Source of the DNA: Ricinus communis
Taxonomy: Eukaryota; Streptophyta; Magnoliopsida; Malpighiales; Euphorbiaceae
Direction of reading: 5' to 3'
NCBI RefSeq assembly: GCF_019578655.1
Contig: NC_063262.1
Span: 21,583,582 to 21,647,581, forward strand
DNA: 64,000 nt
A model generated the notes under the pieces. That model did not search any database and was not told where the DNA came from. It was given only the letters and a program-made list of their open reading frames with translations. Below, in pieces: positions 50,701 to 62,958 of the stretch. How positions within the stretch are numbered: position 1 is the first letter of the stretch; each line of letters opens with the position of its first letter. Position numbers and translations under genes: made by a program.

Positions 50701-53700
50701 ATGCCTGTGAAATGTTTATAGAAGAGCTTTATTAACAAAAGCAGATGAATTGCAAAATTATTTTAATGTTGCACTAGAAACGTATATTACCTCCCAAAAT
50801 AATTGTACTTCTGACTCTCCAATGTTCTTCATAGATGAGCTACTGTATATGACATCGCTTGTAGAATTGTCTTCAAAACCACGAGCACAAGATCCCACAA
50901 CAAGGCAAACACCATCAGGCTTCCTTCCTCCTCTTATCTGCAGAGCACATATTTAAGATTCAGAGCACAAACATTGGTAATAGATTGCAGAAAGTCAATT
51001 GATATAAGTTGTTATCATCTCTGTTATAAGTTGTATTTATCCCACATCGTTTGCTTACTGAGCTGTTATAGTATATATAAGTGGATTGGGGACCCTATTC
51101 GTTTGAGCTAGCTTTTAGGAATGAGTTCTACCCAAGTTCATTTATCATGATGGTTTTGGACCTCATGTTACGAGGGAGGGTATTATAAGTTGTATTTATC
51201 CCATTGGGCATTTATCCCATTGGGCACCCTATTCCTTTGAGCTAGCTCTTGGGAATGAGTTATACCCAATCCTATCCAGGGAAAAATGAATACTTAATCA
51301 CTCTATTAAATGTAGACCAGTACTATTAAAATGCTCTTAGATTTCATACGCTAGAGGATTTACCAAAGATAGCACTAAAATGCACATCTATATGTGAAAA
51401 ATAATCAAATCTTGTACAAGAAATTTGCTGATTCCCCACTACAATTTTGATTGCAAAGGCTAATTAAGAAACGGAACTTGACCTGTCTCACCACAGGTGA
51501 AAAGTTCCCCATTGCATCAATGATAAGACGGGTTGATAATGTTTTCCCTTCTGCAAGTTGCAAGACCTATGGAAAAATTGTAAGTAAAAATGATGTAAAT
51601 AAACAAAATATAATATAACGCTCGGTACGGGTGCCTATATCATATCCCGTAAACTTGAAAGCATCACTTGCTAGTGTTACTGAATGCTACATCTCCGCTT
51701 CATCTGTAGTTAAAAATCCCATTTCAGATTTTCAGTTTTGATCAACGTCAGTTCAAACATCTTGCCATTTCCCCCCTTTAACCATGTTTTTTACTTTTAT
51801 TATAAGTGGAATGTCATTATAAGTTGTTTATAATTTTCAGTATTCCTAGTACTATCATCTTGACAAACCCATTCCACCATTGTTGCTTCTTATGTCCATT
51901 AGTCAAAATGTATTGCTTGTTTCATATAGTTATTAACTCAGCCTATGGTAGACGACAACATCAGTCAAATGAGACTTAATTCAATTCATTGATACAGTAG
52001 TATACTAAAATTCTTTGGGTTATCTACATTAGTTAATTATCTTCATATCAATTTCATGTGATTGTAATATTAGAAAGTGTTAGTAGACTTACTGCGGCAT
52101 CCTCATATACACAAATGCTGGAGACACTGTATCCTTCTAAGATGACTCCGCCAAGGGAAATAAAGTGTTTCTTCGTAATCTCTATGAGCTTTGCAGGCCT
52201 GTAATGATAGAATAGTGGAAATCAAAATGCTGCCATCTTTGTTGGAATCAAGACCAAATTTTTCATATACTTCAAAAAAATATCAATCTTTTCATTAAAA
52301 TCATTATTCTGTAGGATCAATTTTCTTCTCAAAGAAAACTATCGGCATTCATATTGAAGAAATTAAGTTACATTTTATCATCATGCCACAAAAACCAATA
52401 AAGGAGAGAGAACACAACTGTTAAATTATATAGTTAAACACTGAGAGTTACTTCAAGCTTTTGAAACTTAGGGAAGCAACCTTCAGTGCATCATAATACA
52501 CTTCAGGGACATGAGCTACGTAACTGTCAGGCATAGTTTGTACAATATTGACACAAACTGTTGTTAACTAAATATTTGATGAAGTAGCTGACAACATGAT
52601 TCCCTTATTAATAGTAAAAAAATAGCTTGTGAGCACAGTAAAAGGAAAGGAACTATAAAAAAGAATTATGGCACATTTATTAGAAAATGCCACATTTTTC
52701 TCATAGTTGAGGTCTATGCAACATAACACGCCAAAAATCGCAAACAATAAGTGCATATTTGGAATAACATGATAGGATGTGATGCAAGGCAATGAAATAA
52801 ACTGATGCTGTTCTGATTTCCTGGACAATGTTAAGGTATAAGAAACTGTTATAGGGATGATCCTGACAAATGACAAACAATAGTTCTTTTGTTTTGATCA
52901 GCTATTTGAGAAGTGTGAATTTAAAAGACAAAACTCACGAAACACCAAGATTAAGAATGTCTTCAACCCAGACTTCGCCTTTGTCCTCAAATCCACATCT
53001 ATTCTGCACAATTAATGAAATTTCAAGACATAAGCTGGAGAGCTTTGGAAGCATAGATAACACAAGGCAGAATTGGCACTTGGATAGTAATCAGGACTAT
53101 ATTTTAGAAGGGTGAGGAACCTCCCTAGATCATGTCTCAAAAAGATGCAAAACTCATTTCATCCCTATTCTTGCATTTTCCTTCTTTTCCGCTATACCTT
53201 AAATTCTAGATGTTCTAAAGAACTGAATTATCTTGCTCATGCTTCCTTTAAAACACAACATTGAAGGTCTTGATACCATAATCACAATCTGACAGAGGAT
53301 GGGAACCTATAGCAACTCCAAACACCAAATTGTGGATATTGAACATGCTTACTTAATTTATTTGAAATTAGAAATCCTTTAAAAATTGCAATTTTAGATG
53401 ACAGATCAAAGAGCCAAGTAATTGGAAAAATGAAATTGACATTCATTCCTTTGTGCTCCTCAGTAAGAAACATTGGCCTCTGTATTTGATATCTAACAAT
53501 GTTGAACAACTGTGGCAACAATTTTCTCCCAGATAGAGATTCTTAGAAAATGTGGATTTAGGACTAGCCACCTTTGTCTACCCAAGATATTCACACAACA
53601 AACAGATAGCTTCCTCTAAGCACCAAGAGAGAATACAATTCAGAGGTAAACCTGGCCTAAGGAGAAAAGTTCAGAAAACTTATACAACCATGTGACTCAA

Positions 53701-54923
53701 TATTCTGAAGAGCTAATAAATATTCATCAACTTATGAAGTTCAAGAACTCACAGGATTGAATTTCGCTGCTATAGCTTTTTCAATGTCATTCTCTGAAAG
53801 AATACCAACTTCTACAAGCTCCAAGAGCTCTTTCCTTGAGATATTCCATTCTTGCTCCCTCTAATCATTTAGAACAATTCATCTTTTAAAAGCAATTTCT
53901 TAAGCCCTATATTATCTCAAGAAAGAACTCCACAGTACACTATACCCCTTTCAGTATATTTCTTTCCACAATGCCTACACGAAGGCCTTTCGCAATCAAT
54001 GCTGCAGCAATGAAGATCCCTAAAGTACCTCCACAAACTACCACATCAAATCTGTCTTCGTCAGTGAGATCTAAACGGCTTGGTACATACGGAATACTTG
54101 AAACTACTTGCTGAGGTTCTTGCGTAGCTGCAAAACAGATGTAAAAACTACTGGATTTCTTAAGCACTCTTGGACATATAATTAAAAGTTATACCAATGG
54201 AAGTGGCATGATTTCTACCTGCCTGAGAACAGATACTAGACCAAATTTGGTCCAATCTCTTTAGGGCGTCGTATGAGTATGCCCCACCAGCACCACCAAC
54301 TTCATTACTTACCGAAATGCTCTCCATAATCCTCTACAGATTGAAACAAGAATGCGACAAGTTTAATGCATGGTAGAAGCAATTGGGAAATATAAAAGTC
54401 AGAATGCCAGAGTACTAGTATTTTACTTGATTAAAGACTTTTGGCATCTCATGATTTTCAATCTAAATCATTCATGTTTTATATTATTGTTGAATAATAT
54501 CTCTATATTATATATTCAAGTGCCACTTGGCTTTCCATGTAGAAGTTCACTGACAACTAGTAAAAAAAATTAAAAGAAAAACCTTCCAAGTAGAGAGAAT
54601 GAATAAACCTCAATTACATCTCAAAAATTCAACAAGGAAAAGCAATTATAACAGCCACAGATAAAAACTATAACTTCCTAATGAAACGATGGGATCCCCT
54701 TCATTTGAAGGCTACAAACAAATTGTACCCTCATGTTATCTGGAACCAAATTTATCATGGAAACAAAAAGATCAATGCAATAACTTACCTGGGTTCTAGA
54801 AGGAACAGCTTGTGCTTGCAAGGACATGCTTCTTTGAGTTCTCTCCTTTCTCCTCTGAAGCAGTGGACTTAATTTTGGGTAGCTAAACAACCCATTACAC
54901 TGTCCAAGTTGAACCACCTCCAT
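47715..54923 (-). CDS. Lycopene-cyclase-like FAD/NAD(P)-binding protein, probably plastid-targeted
   Basis: Eighteen exons on the minus strand give an unbroken 583-residue frame: 54923-54789, 54333-54219, 54127-53946, 53860-53753, 53003-52939, 52198-52093, 51566-51483, 50937-50791, 50704-50576, 49747-49680, 49496-49463, 49374-49290, 49103-49036, 48959-48846, 48744-48709, 48554-48468, 48009-47918, 47811-47715. The N-terminus is basic and Ser-rich, like a plastid transit peptide. The FAD-binding beta-alpha-beta follows (FDVVVCGGTLGIFIAAALIA, then VERN), and later RLIIDAMGNFSP, a typical second flavoprotein motif. Arabidopsis AT2G32640 (named a lycopene beta/epsilon cyclase protein, from memory) has this layout and length; its reaction is not established to my knowledge. 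I chose the ATG at 54923; a frame extension to 54959 begins with GTG. A TRIM-like insert lies in one intron. Confidence 0.88.
51022..51277 (+). mobile_element. TRIM-like miniature LTR element in an intron
   Basis: Two direct repeats (about 51022-51140 and 51181-51277) share TATAAGTTGTATTTATCCCA, then CACCCTATTC/GACCCTATTC, TTTGAGCTAGCT and ATGAGTT-TACCCAA. They flank about 40 bp ending in the purine tract ACGAGGGAGGG, as expected before a 3' LTR. Too short to code; fits a terminal-repeat retrotransposon in miniature or a heavily deleted copia element. Both copies lie in the intron between the 50937 and 51483 exon borders. Confidence 0.6.
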
Positions 54924-55264
54924 TTCAAAACCAAACCCAAGATCTTGGTATTCTCTCACTTTCCTTCAATTTATCATCAACTTTTAAACTCCATTTTATT
55001 AACGTATATCATGTGTCACACAACTTGACACGTTAACTACCAAAACGCCCTCTGAATTTGCCTCGCTTTTTTGTAATCCTACTCATGAATGATGGTTGCC
55101 ATAGAATATAAAAAGTGGCAACCGAAAGACCCGGTACCCAGTCATCAGTACCCGCGGGTGACATGTAAAATATAAACCAGCTGTGACTTTTGACATGAAG
55201 CTCTACTAATCAGATAAACCTCCCAACTTTGCCAGGGTTTTAGAACAAAAAGACCCATTCTTTC
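54924..55264. promoter_or_regulatory. Probable two-way promoter between cyclase-like and cupin genes
   Basis: Only about 340 bp separate the minus-strand ATG at 54923 from the likely start of the cupin leader exon. TATA-like words AATATAAAAAG (about 55106) and AAATATAAACC (about 55168) face the cupin gene. The layout implies shared control; this is inference from spacing. Confidence 0.5.
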
Positions 55265-55301
55265 TTCTTCAGCTCTGCACACTGAAGATTATACATATCA
55301 G
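55265..55301 (+). other. Non-coding 5' leader exon of the cupin gene (end at 55301)
   Basis: A pyrimidine-rich leader ends at ATATCAG followed by GTAAGCC, a strong donor. The coding exon begins about 950 bp later. A possible acceptor is ATTACAG at about 56204-56210. The exact transcription start is not known. Confidence 0.45.
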
Positions 55302-56258
55302 GTAAGCCCTATCCTTTTTCCTATCTTCTTTCTGTTTGGCTACTGAAAAATGAGAGAGAAGAGAATGAAATGAAATTTTAGGGTTTTTCACTTTGTTTCT
55401 TGAATAGTTAGTTTGAATTCCAAGAATAGGATTAACCACTTGAAAGCTTAGATATTTGTGTCAAGCTATCTCCGTATTCGGTATCAGATAATGAAACTTT
55501 GTGCATTTAAAATTTTGCTTATATCAATTTTAACATACTCCAGCATGAATTTATAGCTGCACTAAAAAGAAACACAACACACATAATAGGATTTCACATT
55601 TTATTGCTGAAATTCACTATCCAAAAGAGAGGAAGACTGTTATAATATGACTAGAAGACAAAATCCCAGATTCAACCCTAAGTCAGCATTCAGGAAAAGT
55701 AAAACACTCTTAAATATGATAAATGATGTGAAACAACCATGGCTGAGAATTTTATTGAAGATTTAGCTGAAGAGATGTAATTTTGGTTGCAGGTAATATA
55801 TTAATTTAATTACCTTTTGATTTCCATAGGCCATGGAGTATGTTCTACTTTAGATCTCAGGTTTTCTTTGCTTGCTAAGGTGAAAAGCATATGGGAAACA
55901 AATTCCCCAGATAAATAAAATTAACATCATAAGGTGCATAAATGCTTAAGTTAGCTAATTAATTTGAAAGGATTCCTGCTGGCTGTCATTATGCTAGTGT
56001 GAAACAATCCATCCTCTATCTAGTTTTATTTGTCTTGTGGCAAGTTACTTCTGTCAGAATGATTTACCTGAATTGCCTTGGTTGCTGGCATGAACAAAAG
56101 AGCTCACATGAATATTGTATGCATGTTTTTATAGATCAAGGTGTTAACCTCTTGAATCTATACCATTTAATAATGTGCATTGATAATTTATTTGTTCGAG
56201 AATTCATTACAGAAAACCTTGGCCATTTGGAGCAGGGAAAGAAGCAAGGTAATTTTAC

Positions 56259-56699
56259 ATGGCTACAACAGGCATGATAACTGCCCAAGGGTATGGCTTA
56301 TTGCCTATAAACAGAAGTAACAGAACTTGTTGCAAGTTCAGAAGCACTAACAGGCAATCTCATGGTATAAAGGCAATGCGAGTAGAGAAGTCTTTAGAAG
56401 AATTATACAATGTCAGGGTAGAAAGGAAAGTGACACCAGAGCGATTGGCAGACCTTGGAGTCTCAAGATGGTCAATGTGGAAGACCGGCAAGTGCAAGTT
56501 GCCTTGGGATTGGCAGGTGGACCAGTTAGTTTATATCGAAGAAGGGGAGGTAAGGGTAGTGCCTGAAGGAAGCGAACGTTACATGCGGTTTGTGGCTGGT
56601 GACTTAGTTCGTTACCCCAAATGGTTTGAAGCTGACCTTTTCTTTAACGGTCCATACCAGGAGCGTTACAGGTTTCGAGCATATGGTGATGACTGTTGA
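56259..56699 (+). CDS. RmlC-like cupin, PTAC18-like, probably plastid
   Basis: 146 residues in one coding exon. About 40 N-terminal residues are basic and Ser/Thr/Asn-rich with no acidic residue, like a plastid transit peptide. The rest is a Cupin_3-type domain: RWSMWKTGKCKLPWDWQVDQ, then VYIEEGEVRVVPEGS, FVAGDLVRYPKWFEADLFF and ERYRFRAYGDD. The usual metal-binding histidines of cupins are absent at the first motif, as in this subgroup. Relatives in Arabidopsis are PTAC18 (plastid transcriptionally active chromosome) and AT2G32650 (from memory). The latter neighbours the Arabidopsis cyclase-like gene, as here. Molecular activity unknown. Confidence 0.88.
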   Translation: MATTGMITAQGYGLLPINRSNRTCCKFRSTNRQSHGIKAMRVEKSLEELYNVRVERKVTPERLADLGVSRWSMWKTGKCKLPWDWQVDQLVYIEEGEVRVVPEGSERYMRFVAGDLVRYPKWFEADLFFNGPYQERYRFRAYGDDC

Positions 56700-58032
56700 T
56701 CCCACATTGCGTCCTTAACTATGCCAGCTTCGTCATCCTAAGTATCAGGTATATTCCAGGGTTTATATTTTTGAACTAAAGTAGTTAACCCAACAACTGC
56801 AAGTTGGATTGCTATTCCATGCATGATGAACTGGATAACTTTGATAGGTTGTAATTTTGAGATACAATTTCCATTATTTAAAGCAATTTATTGCTGTATT
56901 AACAGACTATCAGACCATCTATTTTCAATTGTTGTTGTGGATAGATACCACCACCAAATAGGAATTTGAATCACTATTTTTACAATGAACTATTTTACTG
57001 GGCTGATGGTTTTGGTCCAAGCTTGGGCAGAATAGCAGACCAAGTATAAGTATTGGTGTGTATACTGACTGTGGCCTCTCGGGACTGCATCTTTGAGGCA
57101 CTTGCTAGCTGCTAGTACTAGTAGGTACATATAAAAATTCTTAATCGGCTAGTTGTAAATAGCTTCAACTATTAGATTTACCTGCGCCGAGGTATTGGTG
57201 ATGATTCTCAAATATTGCAGAATATAATGTGATATAATAAGATAGAATGTGATAAAATGTAATAGAAAGAAAGACACGTGGAACAGGTTATCACAGCCAA
57301 AACCAACCTTGAATGACATTCTCAATTAAAAAATTCAGTATGAATTCTATCTCTCCAAGTAGGATTCAAATCTAGGATCAGTAAGTTAACAGCCAATCGC
57401 TCTACCGAGAAACAATAAGAGAATAGACCTCATAGAATTTAATTCCTTTTCTCAAATCATGACCAATATGAGCTTGAAGTTTCCATAGTAACTCCCAGGG
57501 CCTCTTTGTAGTTTCTTCATTTCATGCCTCATCTCGTAAGGAACCTCAAATGTATTTATTTTATTATATTTCATCCATATTCTAATTCGTTTATTTAATA
57601 TTGTCTTTTGTGTTATTAGATAGGAGAGATGATTTCTAGTCTACCTTTTTCTATTTCTATACATATACTATAATAATCCAAAAATTGCAATAGAAGAAAA
57701 AAGAGATGGTTTTTTAGTTTTAGATAATGCAGTATTTTTGTGTATGGAAAAGTAGGTTTAGAATATTTCAATAATATTAATTTTTTGAATATTTAAAAAC
57801 TGTTTTTTTATCAAATCTGAATCTAGAAAAAAATTAATTTATCTACTTTTGTAGAAAAATTAATTTTCAAGATTTAAAAATAAAATAAAACAAACACCCC
57901 TTCGATGTGATCTGGAAAACAAGCCTCAAGTAGGCTGCCCCCACAATTATAATAGACTAATAAGGCGTTCCATTAGCCAATTCAGAGCTGTTAATTTGAT
58001 AGTACGTGAGATTGTGAAATTGAAACGTAGTT
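56700..58032. other. 3' flank of the cupin gene and intergenic DNA
   Basis: The first 400 bp are probably cupin 3' UTR. The segment 57330-57690 contains the trnN-like sequence and may be organellar DNA throughout, but I can support only the tRNA part. The rest is AT-rich. Confidence 0.45.
57351..57422 (-). pseudogene. Decayed organellar trnN-GUU copy (nuclear insertion)
   Basis: The plus strand reads CTCTCCAAGTAGGATTCAAA, then TCTAGGATCAGTAAGTTAAC, then AGCCAATCGCTCTACC, the reverse complement of plastid tRNA-Asn(GUU). The TPsiC arm is GATTTGAATC, the anticodon loop still holds GTT within CTGTTAA, and the D-arm TAGAGCG remains. The 5' acceptor strand and several stem pairs are disrupted. A nuclear copy of plastid (or plastid-derived mitochondrial) DNA. 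Confidence 0.7.
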
Positions 58033-58119
58033 CTAAATATCAACACCACCAACATGCTTCTTGGGAGATTCCTTGGTTTCTAGTTCAACTTGTTTTTTCA
58101 AAGTTCTGATAATACCCAC
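58033..58119 (-). other. Exon-like ORF, terminal exon of an unknown gene?
   Basis: An acceptor (AATATTGCAG) is followed by 28 in-frame codons starting VGIIRTLKKQVELETKESPK and ending HVGGVDI plus TAG. Charged, protein-like composition. Not part of the PP2A gene as far as I can tell; no family recognised. Confidence 0.35.
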
Positions 58120-58216
58120 CTGCAATATTTACAGAGAAGAGAAGACGGAAAACCATGCTTGTCAGGGGGGCTCCTTTGACTTTGAGCTATTCTTGATGTC
58201 AAAGTGCTAACTCCTT

Positions 58217-58336
58217 TCAATGACCTTTCTTCTTCCCTTTGGCTTTGCTACCTTTTAGGAGGTCTCTATCTGTCACATTGGCATATGCTGGTTTTCTCAA
58301 TCTCTCTTCTAGGATAGATTTCCCCAGAATCTGCTG
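58217..58336 (-). other. Exon-like ORF, second unknown terminal exon
   Basis: An acceptor (CTTAGTTAG or GTTAGCAG) is followed by QQILGKSILEERLRKPAYAN, then VTDRDLLKGSKAKGKKKGH and TGA. Composition is strongly protein-like with a basic tail. It lies about 600 bp beyond the PP2A stop codon, in the same orientation. An in-exon donor (AAAAG/GTAGC) has the wrong phase to join 58119 in frame. Confidence 0.35.
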
Positions 58337-58930
58337 CTAACTAAGTTCGCAGTGGAAAGGCTTGCTCTAATTAATTAGATATGCATGAGCATGATTGAAG
58401 GACTGGTTAAAACTAGACAAGAATAAGAAATTTAAAAGGAAAAACATCAAGAGCTGACTCAAGTAGAACAGCCACATGATGTCTACCAACGTGCCAAAAT
58501 AACCTGCTAGAGAAAGAAGATGCCCCTGTTTGCTCCAAAATAGAGAGTCCGCAACTTAAAATGCTAAAAAGCAAGGAATCATCTACGCTGAAACACAGAA
58601 GGAACAATCTTCTTTGCATCATTACAGGGGAAATAAATATTATCAGCACGGAAATCTGAAGAACTGTCTCTATAAATCATATCCCTTATAATACACACAC
58701 TTACACTTTAATGGCTGAAAAGAAAAATAAAACAGGATGAGCCCAGAACCCAAAAAAGGATTAACCAGTTCCCTTGAAACCCAGATTGCGCTTATCCTGC
58801 TCATGAGATGAAATGAGAAACCAAGGGGATGAGAGGCCAAACGATTTCCATATGAAGCCAATGAGGTTCCTCCCAGTATCATACGATTCAAACATGTGTA
58901 AACTCTGGTAGTTTACACCTGCTGAGGTCC

Positions 58931-61900
58931 TCAACTAGCTGCAGTGGCACGCGGACTTGTCCCGGAGGTAATTGCTACAGAGGAGACAAACCTTGACACA
59001 AGCACCGCTTCATTGCTTATGGCCTTAGAGGCTGCCACATCCTCCAATCTTTTCCATTTTGATTCTCTCTTTTCCTGTACTTCTCTCTCTTTGATTTCAT
59101 CTTCTTGGAACTTAACCAAGCACTCGTCAAAAAGTTCTTGATCAGCATCTGAGAATATCTTCCTCACATTCAGAGTCAGACTCTGCACAGCTTGGTTCCA
59201 GTGGCCCCTTGTGTTTCTTTCCAAAGCTGGGAAGATAATAGGCAGTATGACTTTTCGATTTTGCGTGATCAAATTCCTTATATGATCATTGTTCCACAAG
59301 AACAATGCACGTTCAGCAACCTGCCAGGAAAGGCACATTTAACAAGATGAAGATCCACAAAACCCACAATTCTTTAAAATATGTAACATATGGAGCTACT
59401 TTAACAGGTATGGCAAAAACCTGCACTGCCTAAACGACTAGCTTTATTTATTCACAACATTAATTTTTTTGATGGATATAACTCAAAAAGTAACAAATGA
59501 ACCTTCCAACAACTCAAGATTTATATATAACTTGCAAATGTAAATTTGGCCCATCATCTTGTTCGCTCTTCTCAAGTTTAGACAATAACATCCATTTCCA
59601 TGACCTGGCAAACATTTAGTACTCCTTTAGATAGGCCTTCTCTATAATATCACCAGAAAACATTTAATTACCAGCCCGCCATCGTCCAAAAATCTTAATT
59701 TTAATCACATCAAAGAAAGCAGAAAAGAGGAAAAAAAAAAGACAGGGATCGGGAAAACCTCATTGAATACTACAAGCAGAAAGTACTTTTACAGCATTGA
59801 ACAGACATACAGATCCCTGCCAGATATCAAACATATTCATTGACACCATAAGACCACTATTTCTAGTTATGGGGTGTCCACTGTCCACAAGAGAAAAAGT
59901 ATGAGGCAAAGCTTATTACAAGGAGACGAGTAGCCCCATAGGAAGACAGGTGCTGCTACAGTTTCACTCAGTCAGGCTGCTGCTTTTGGAGTTCGACATG
60001 GATGATCATAAGGAAGCATATATTAATATATAGTATCAACTAATGATATACACAAAAGAGATATGATGAGCTATCTGGATTGGCACCAATAGCAAGAGAT
60101 GTGTTCTTGCTAGCTTTTCATAAGGTTTCAATTTAATGGGATATCCCTAATAAGTTCGTGTAGGCCAGGCATGGGAAGCTAAAAATGACTCTTTTATGCA
60201 TTATGTAACAATCTACTGCAAGTAAAATAGTTGCACTTCCCAAGTAAATTATAAAGGCTTAAACTGCTATTGTTCATTTTCGCAATCAGTGTTTTCAGAC
60301 TTTGAATAGTAAGTCTAACACTATTTCTGACTTTGACTTTCTTTACCTTTAGTATTTTGGATTTTCTTTGCATATTTCCAAATTCAATATACTTGGGTAC
60401 GAGTTATTTGCTTTGTTGTCAGAAAATTTAAAATTTAAAAGAGAGAGATATCTAGCTATTGACCAATCCAACAAGTCTTTTTTTTCCACTCCTTATGCAC
60501 AAATTAACATTATCTTTCTAAGAATCATTATAATAACCTAATCCCCAGTTTTTCTACAACACAGCATCAAAAATTACAGAAGTTTCAATCAGCCAGCTCT
60601 ACATCAAAAAAATTTAAAATAATGGAGTTCAATTTCAGTCATATACTCACCAGCAGTTAGAAAAAGAAATGGCATTAATATAGTGCAAGCTTATCATATT
60701 AAAGAATAAATTTTCTTTTTCAATTTTTTTAAAGTTAAAATAGGCGGAATAAGTCAAAAGAACATCTTGGTAATTTAACATTCAACAGAACAAGTGGAAC
60801 CCAGAAGGAGTTAAGACAACAGTAATGGTATTGAACAAGGACAATTTTCCATGCGTAACTAATGCTCAAGTCAGAAAGATGTACAATTAGGAGTATGTAC
60901 TTTTAAGTCGGATCAAAATGATTTATTCATTATCATGTATTTCTCAATGACTTCCACAAGCGCATGTGCTCAAGTCAGCAAGATGTACAATTAAGAGCAT
61001 GTATTTTGGACTCGAAGAATGAAATTTTGCATTCATAATCATGAATTTCTGAAGAGGAATTGCCAACTTCTAAAAGCCACATGTTTACCTTTAGGAAAAC
61101 AAAAGCAATCTTCTATATACACTTCATCTCTAGCCTCTAGGACAAATCCTACCATATCAAAAGGGACGCCAAACATGATAATAAGAGCTTCGGTTTGTAA
61201 AAGTGGTGAAAAATTATTTTCAAAAAAAATGTAAACATACAACTATTGCAGTATCATTCGCAAGAACAAAGGAGTAGATAAATCTGATATTACACCAAAG
61301 GCCTGTTAGATGGTTTCTAAGTCTATACAGAATAATTATTCTCGAGAAATAGAGTTGTTAAGCATACAAAGAACGTCCCACTTGTTGACCAAATTATATT
61401 CGTTTATTGAGAATTTAAGAAGTCATATGCTTGACGGCGACTTGATCCCAAACTAGCTAAGATTGGCTCTACGAACAAATTTCCTCTATCCCCCCAATGT
61501 AAATCATCATTACTTTCCTTTTCATCAATCACTATATCTAAAATATCTGGACAAGTACAGCATTACAATAACTACAGAAAATTTCAGTTGCAAAGATATT
61601 AAGATAGAGGATAGGAACTAACTCGGATGATTGTTATCAATTACACATTAAATCATTCAGCAATAGCAAGCAAATGCCAGCAACAAAAAATATAACCACT
61701 GTAGATTGAGTACCTGAAAATGTGAACTGTTAAGACAGCGTCCAATTTGCCGGAATAAGGGGACCATGCAGCGTTGGAACTCTGCTGCTTGAGTGGCTTC
61801 TAAAACTTCCTCCAACTCACCAAGGAACATAACCTCCTTGGAACTATTAGTTATGGGCCAATACTTTAAAAGACCCCGGATAACGGTATCAGCAAGCTTG

Positions 61901-62958
61901 AAATCTTTCTCCACAAACTGAGTTATACAATATGAAAGTTGCTGATGATACATTGATACACACTTGGGCTTGTGAAGAGGAATCAAAGCACGCACCAGGA
62001 AGAGCTTGTGTTCTTCCTTCAATGGCAAAGCAAACCCATTAATTATGCTGCCTAAAATCTCAAGCAGTTCTGCAATCCCATTATGCCTCTCTGTCTCAAA
62101 TATGAAGCGATAAAAGATATTGTTTATAGCTTTCCGAATAAATGGACGATGCACCATAAACTTCCCATAAATGCGATGCAGTATTGTCTTCAAATACTCC
62201 CTCTCCCTCTGATCCTCAGAGTCAAACAAATCTAGCAATCTCAACACAAATGAATGGTCAACATATCTCTTCGCAAGCTTGGCATCAGTCTCCGTTGAAG
62301 CCACAAATCTAAGAAGAAATTCATACACAATTTGAAGATGAGGCCATGCTGGCTCCATAGCCGGTTCGTCCTCTTCAGGGTCAAACATTTCTAGAATCTT
62401 GTTATCATGATTTGCAGATGGAAGCGTTCTAAACAAATTAATTGCCACCATCTTCGTAATCTCTTGCATAGTCACCTCATTAAACTTTGATGTGACAGAA
62501 GAAATATAATCAACAAGCTCAAGCAATGTCTGCCTCTTTATATCCTTCTCCTTGTGATTTTTAGAAGGAGCACTAAAATCAAATACAACACAACACATAT
62601 TCAACTTCCTAAGAAATAGATTCTGCTTCTCTGAACTAGGAACTTCCCTGAAGCTAGGTAATGCCTCATAAGCCCCAGAAGCCAACATAGGACCAACTTG
62701 GCCTACACCAGGAGCTGATTTTTTCCCTGGATTAGATTTGTTCTGCGAGGCAAGACTTCCATTGTTTGTGCGCGAACCACCGGAACCCAAATTCGAAGAC
62801 TTTGAAGAAATGGATGATGACTTTGAGTTGTTTACGGAATTGGGTCCATGGGAAGGGTTGAGAGATGAATAGGCATTGACCCCGCCATCATTGCTCGAGT
62901 CAATATTAGATGATTTTGATGGTTTTCTAGGTAGCTTACCCAATATCTGTTTGATCAT
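58931..62958 (-). CDS. PP2A B'/B56 regulatory subunit (gamma/zeta type)
   Basis: Two coding exons (62958-61714 and 59320-58931) around a 2.4 kb intron encode 544 residues. The B' subunit docks onto the PP2A A/C core and directs this Ser/Thr phosphatase to its substrates, for example in immune and brassinosteroid signalling. The N-terminus [17 protein letters not shown] is the signature of the gamma/zeta branch, followed by a Ser/Asn/Gly-rich spacer (to about 85). The HEAT-like B56 core follows: [115 protein letters not shown]. Length matches known B' zeta (about 546). The tail has a Lys/Glu-rich helix. The intron shows no other gene. A 5' UTR intron is likely. Confidence 0.93.

Noticed and set aside
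52440..52530. Intronic minus-strand stretch reading YVAHVPEVYYDALKVASLSF after an acceptor-like site
   Set aside because: The cyclase-like frame joins perfectly from 52939 to 52198 (SPAKLIEI) without it; including it would bring a stop codon.
54924..54959. Twelve-codon N-terminal extension of the cyclase-like protein
   Set aside because: It would start with GTG; the first ATG in frame is at 54923 and gives a plausible transit peptide.
56711..57150. Possible small genes downstream of the cupin
   Set aside because: Only short frames; the position fits a 3' UTR and flank.
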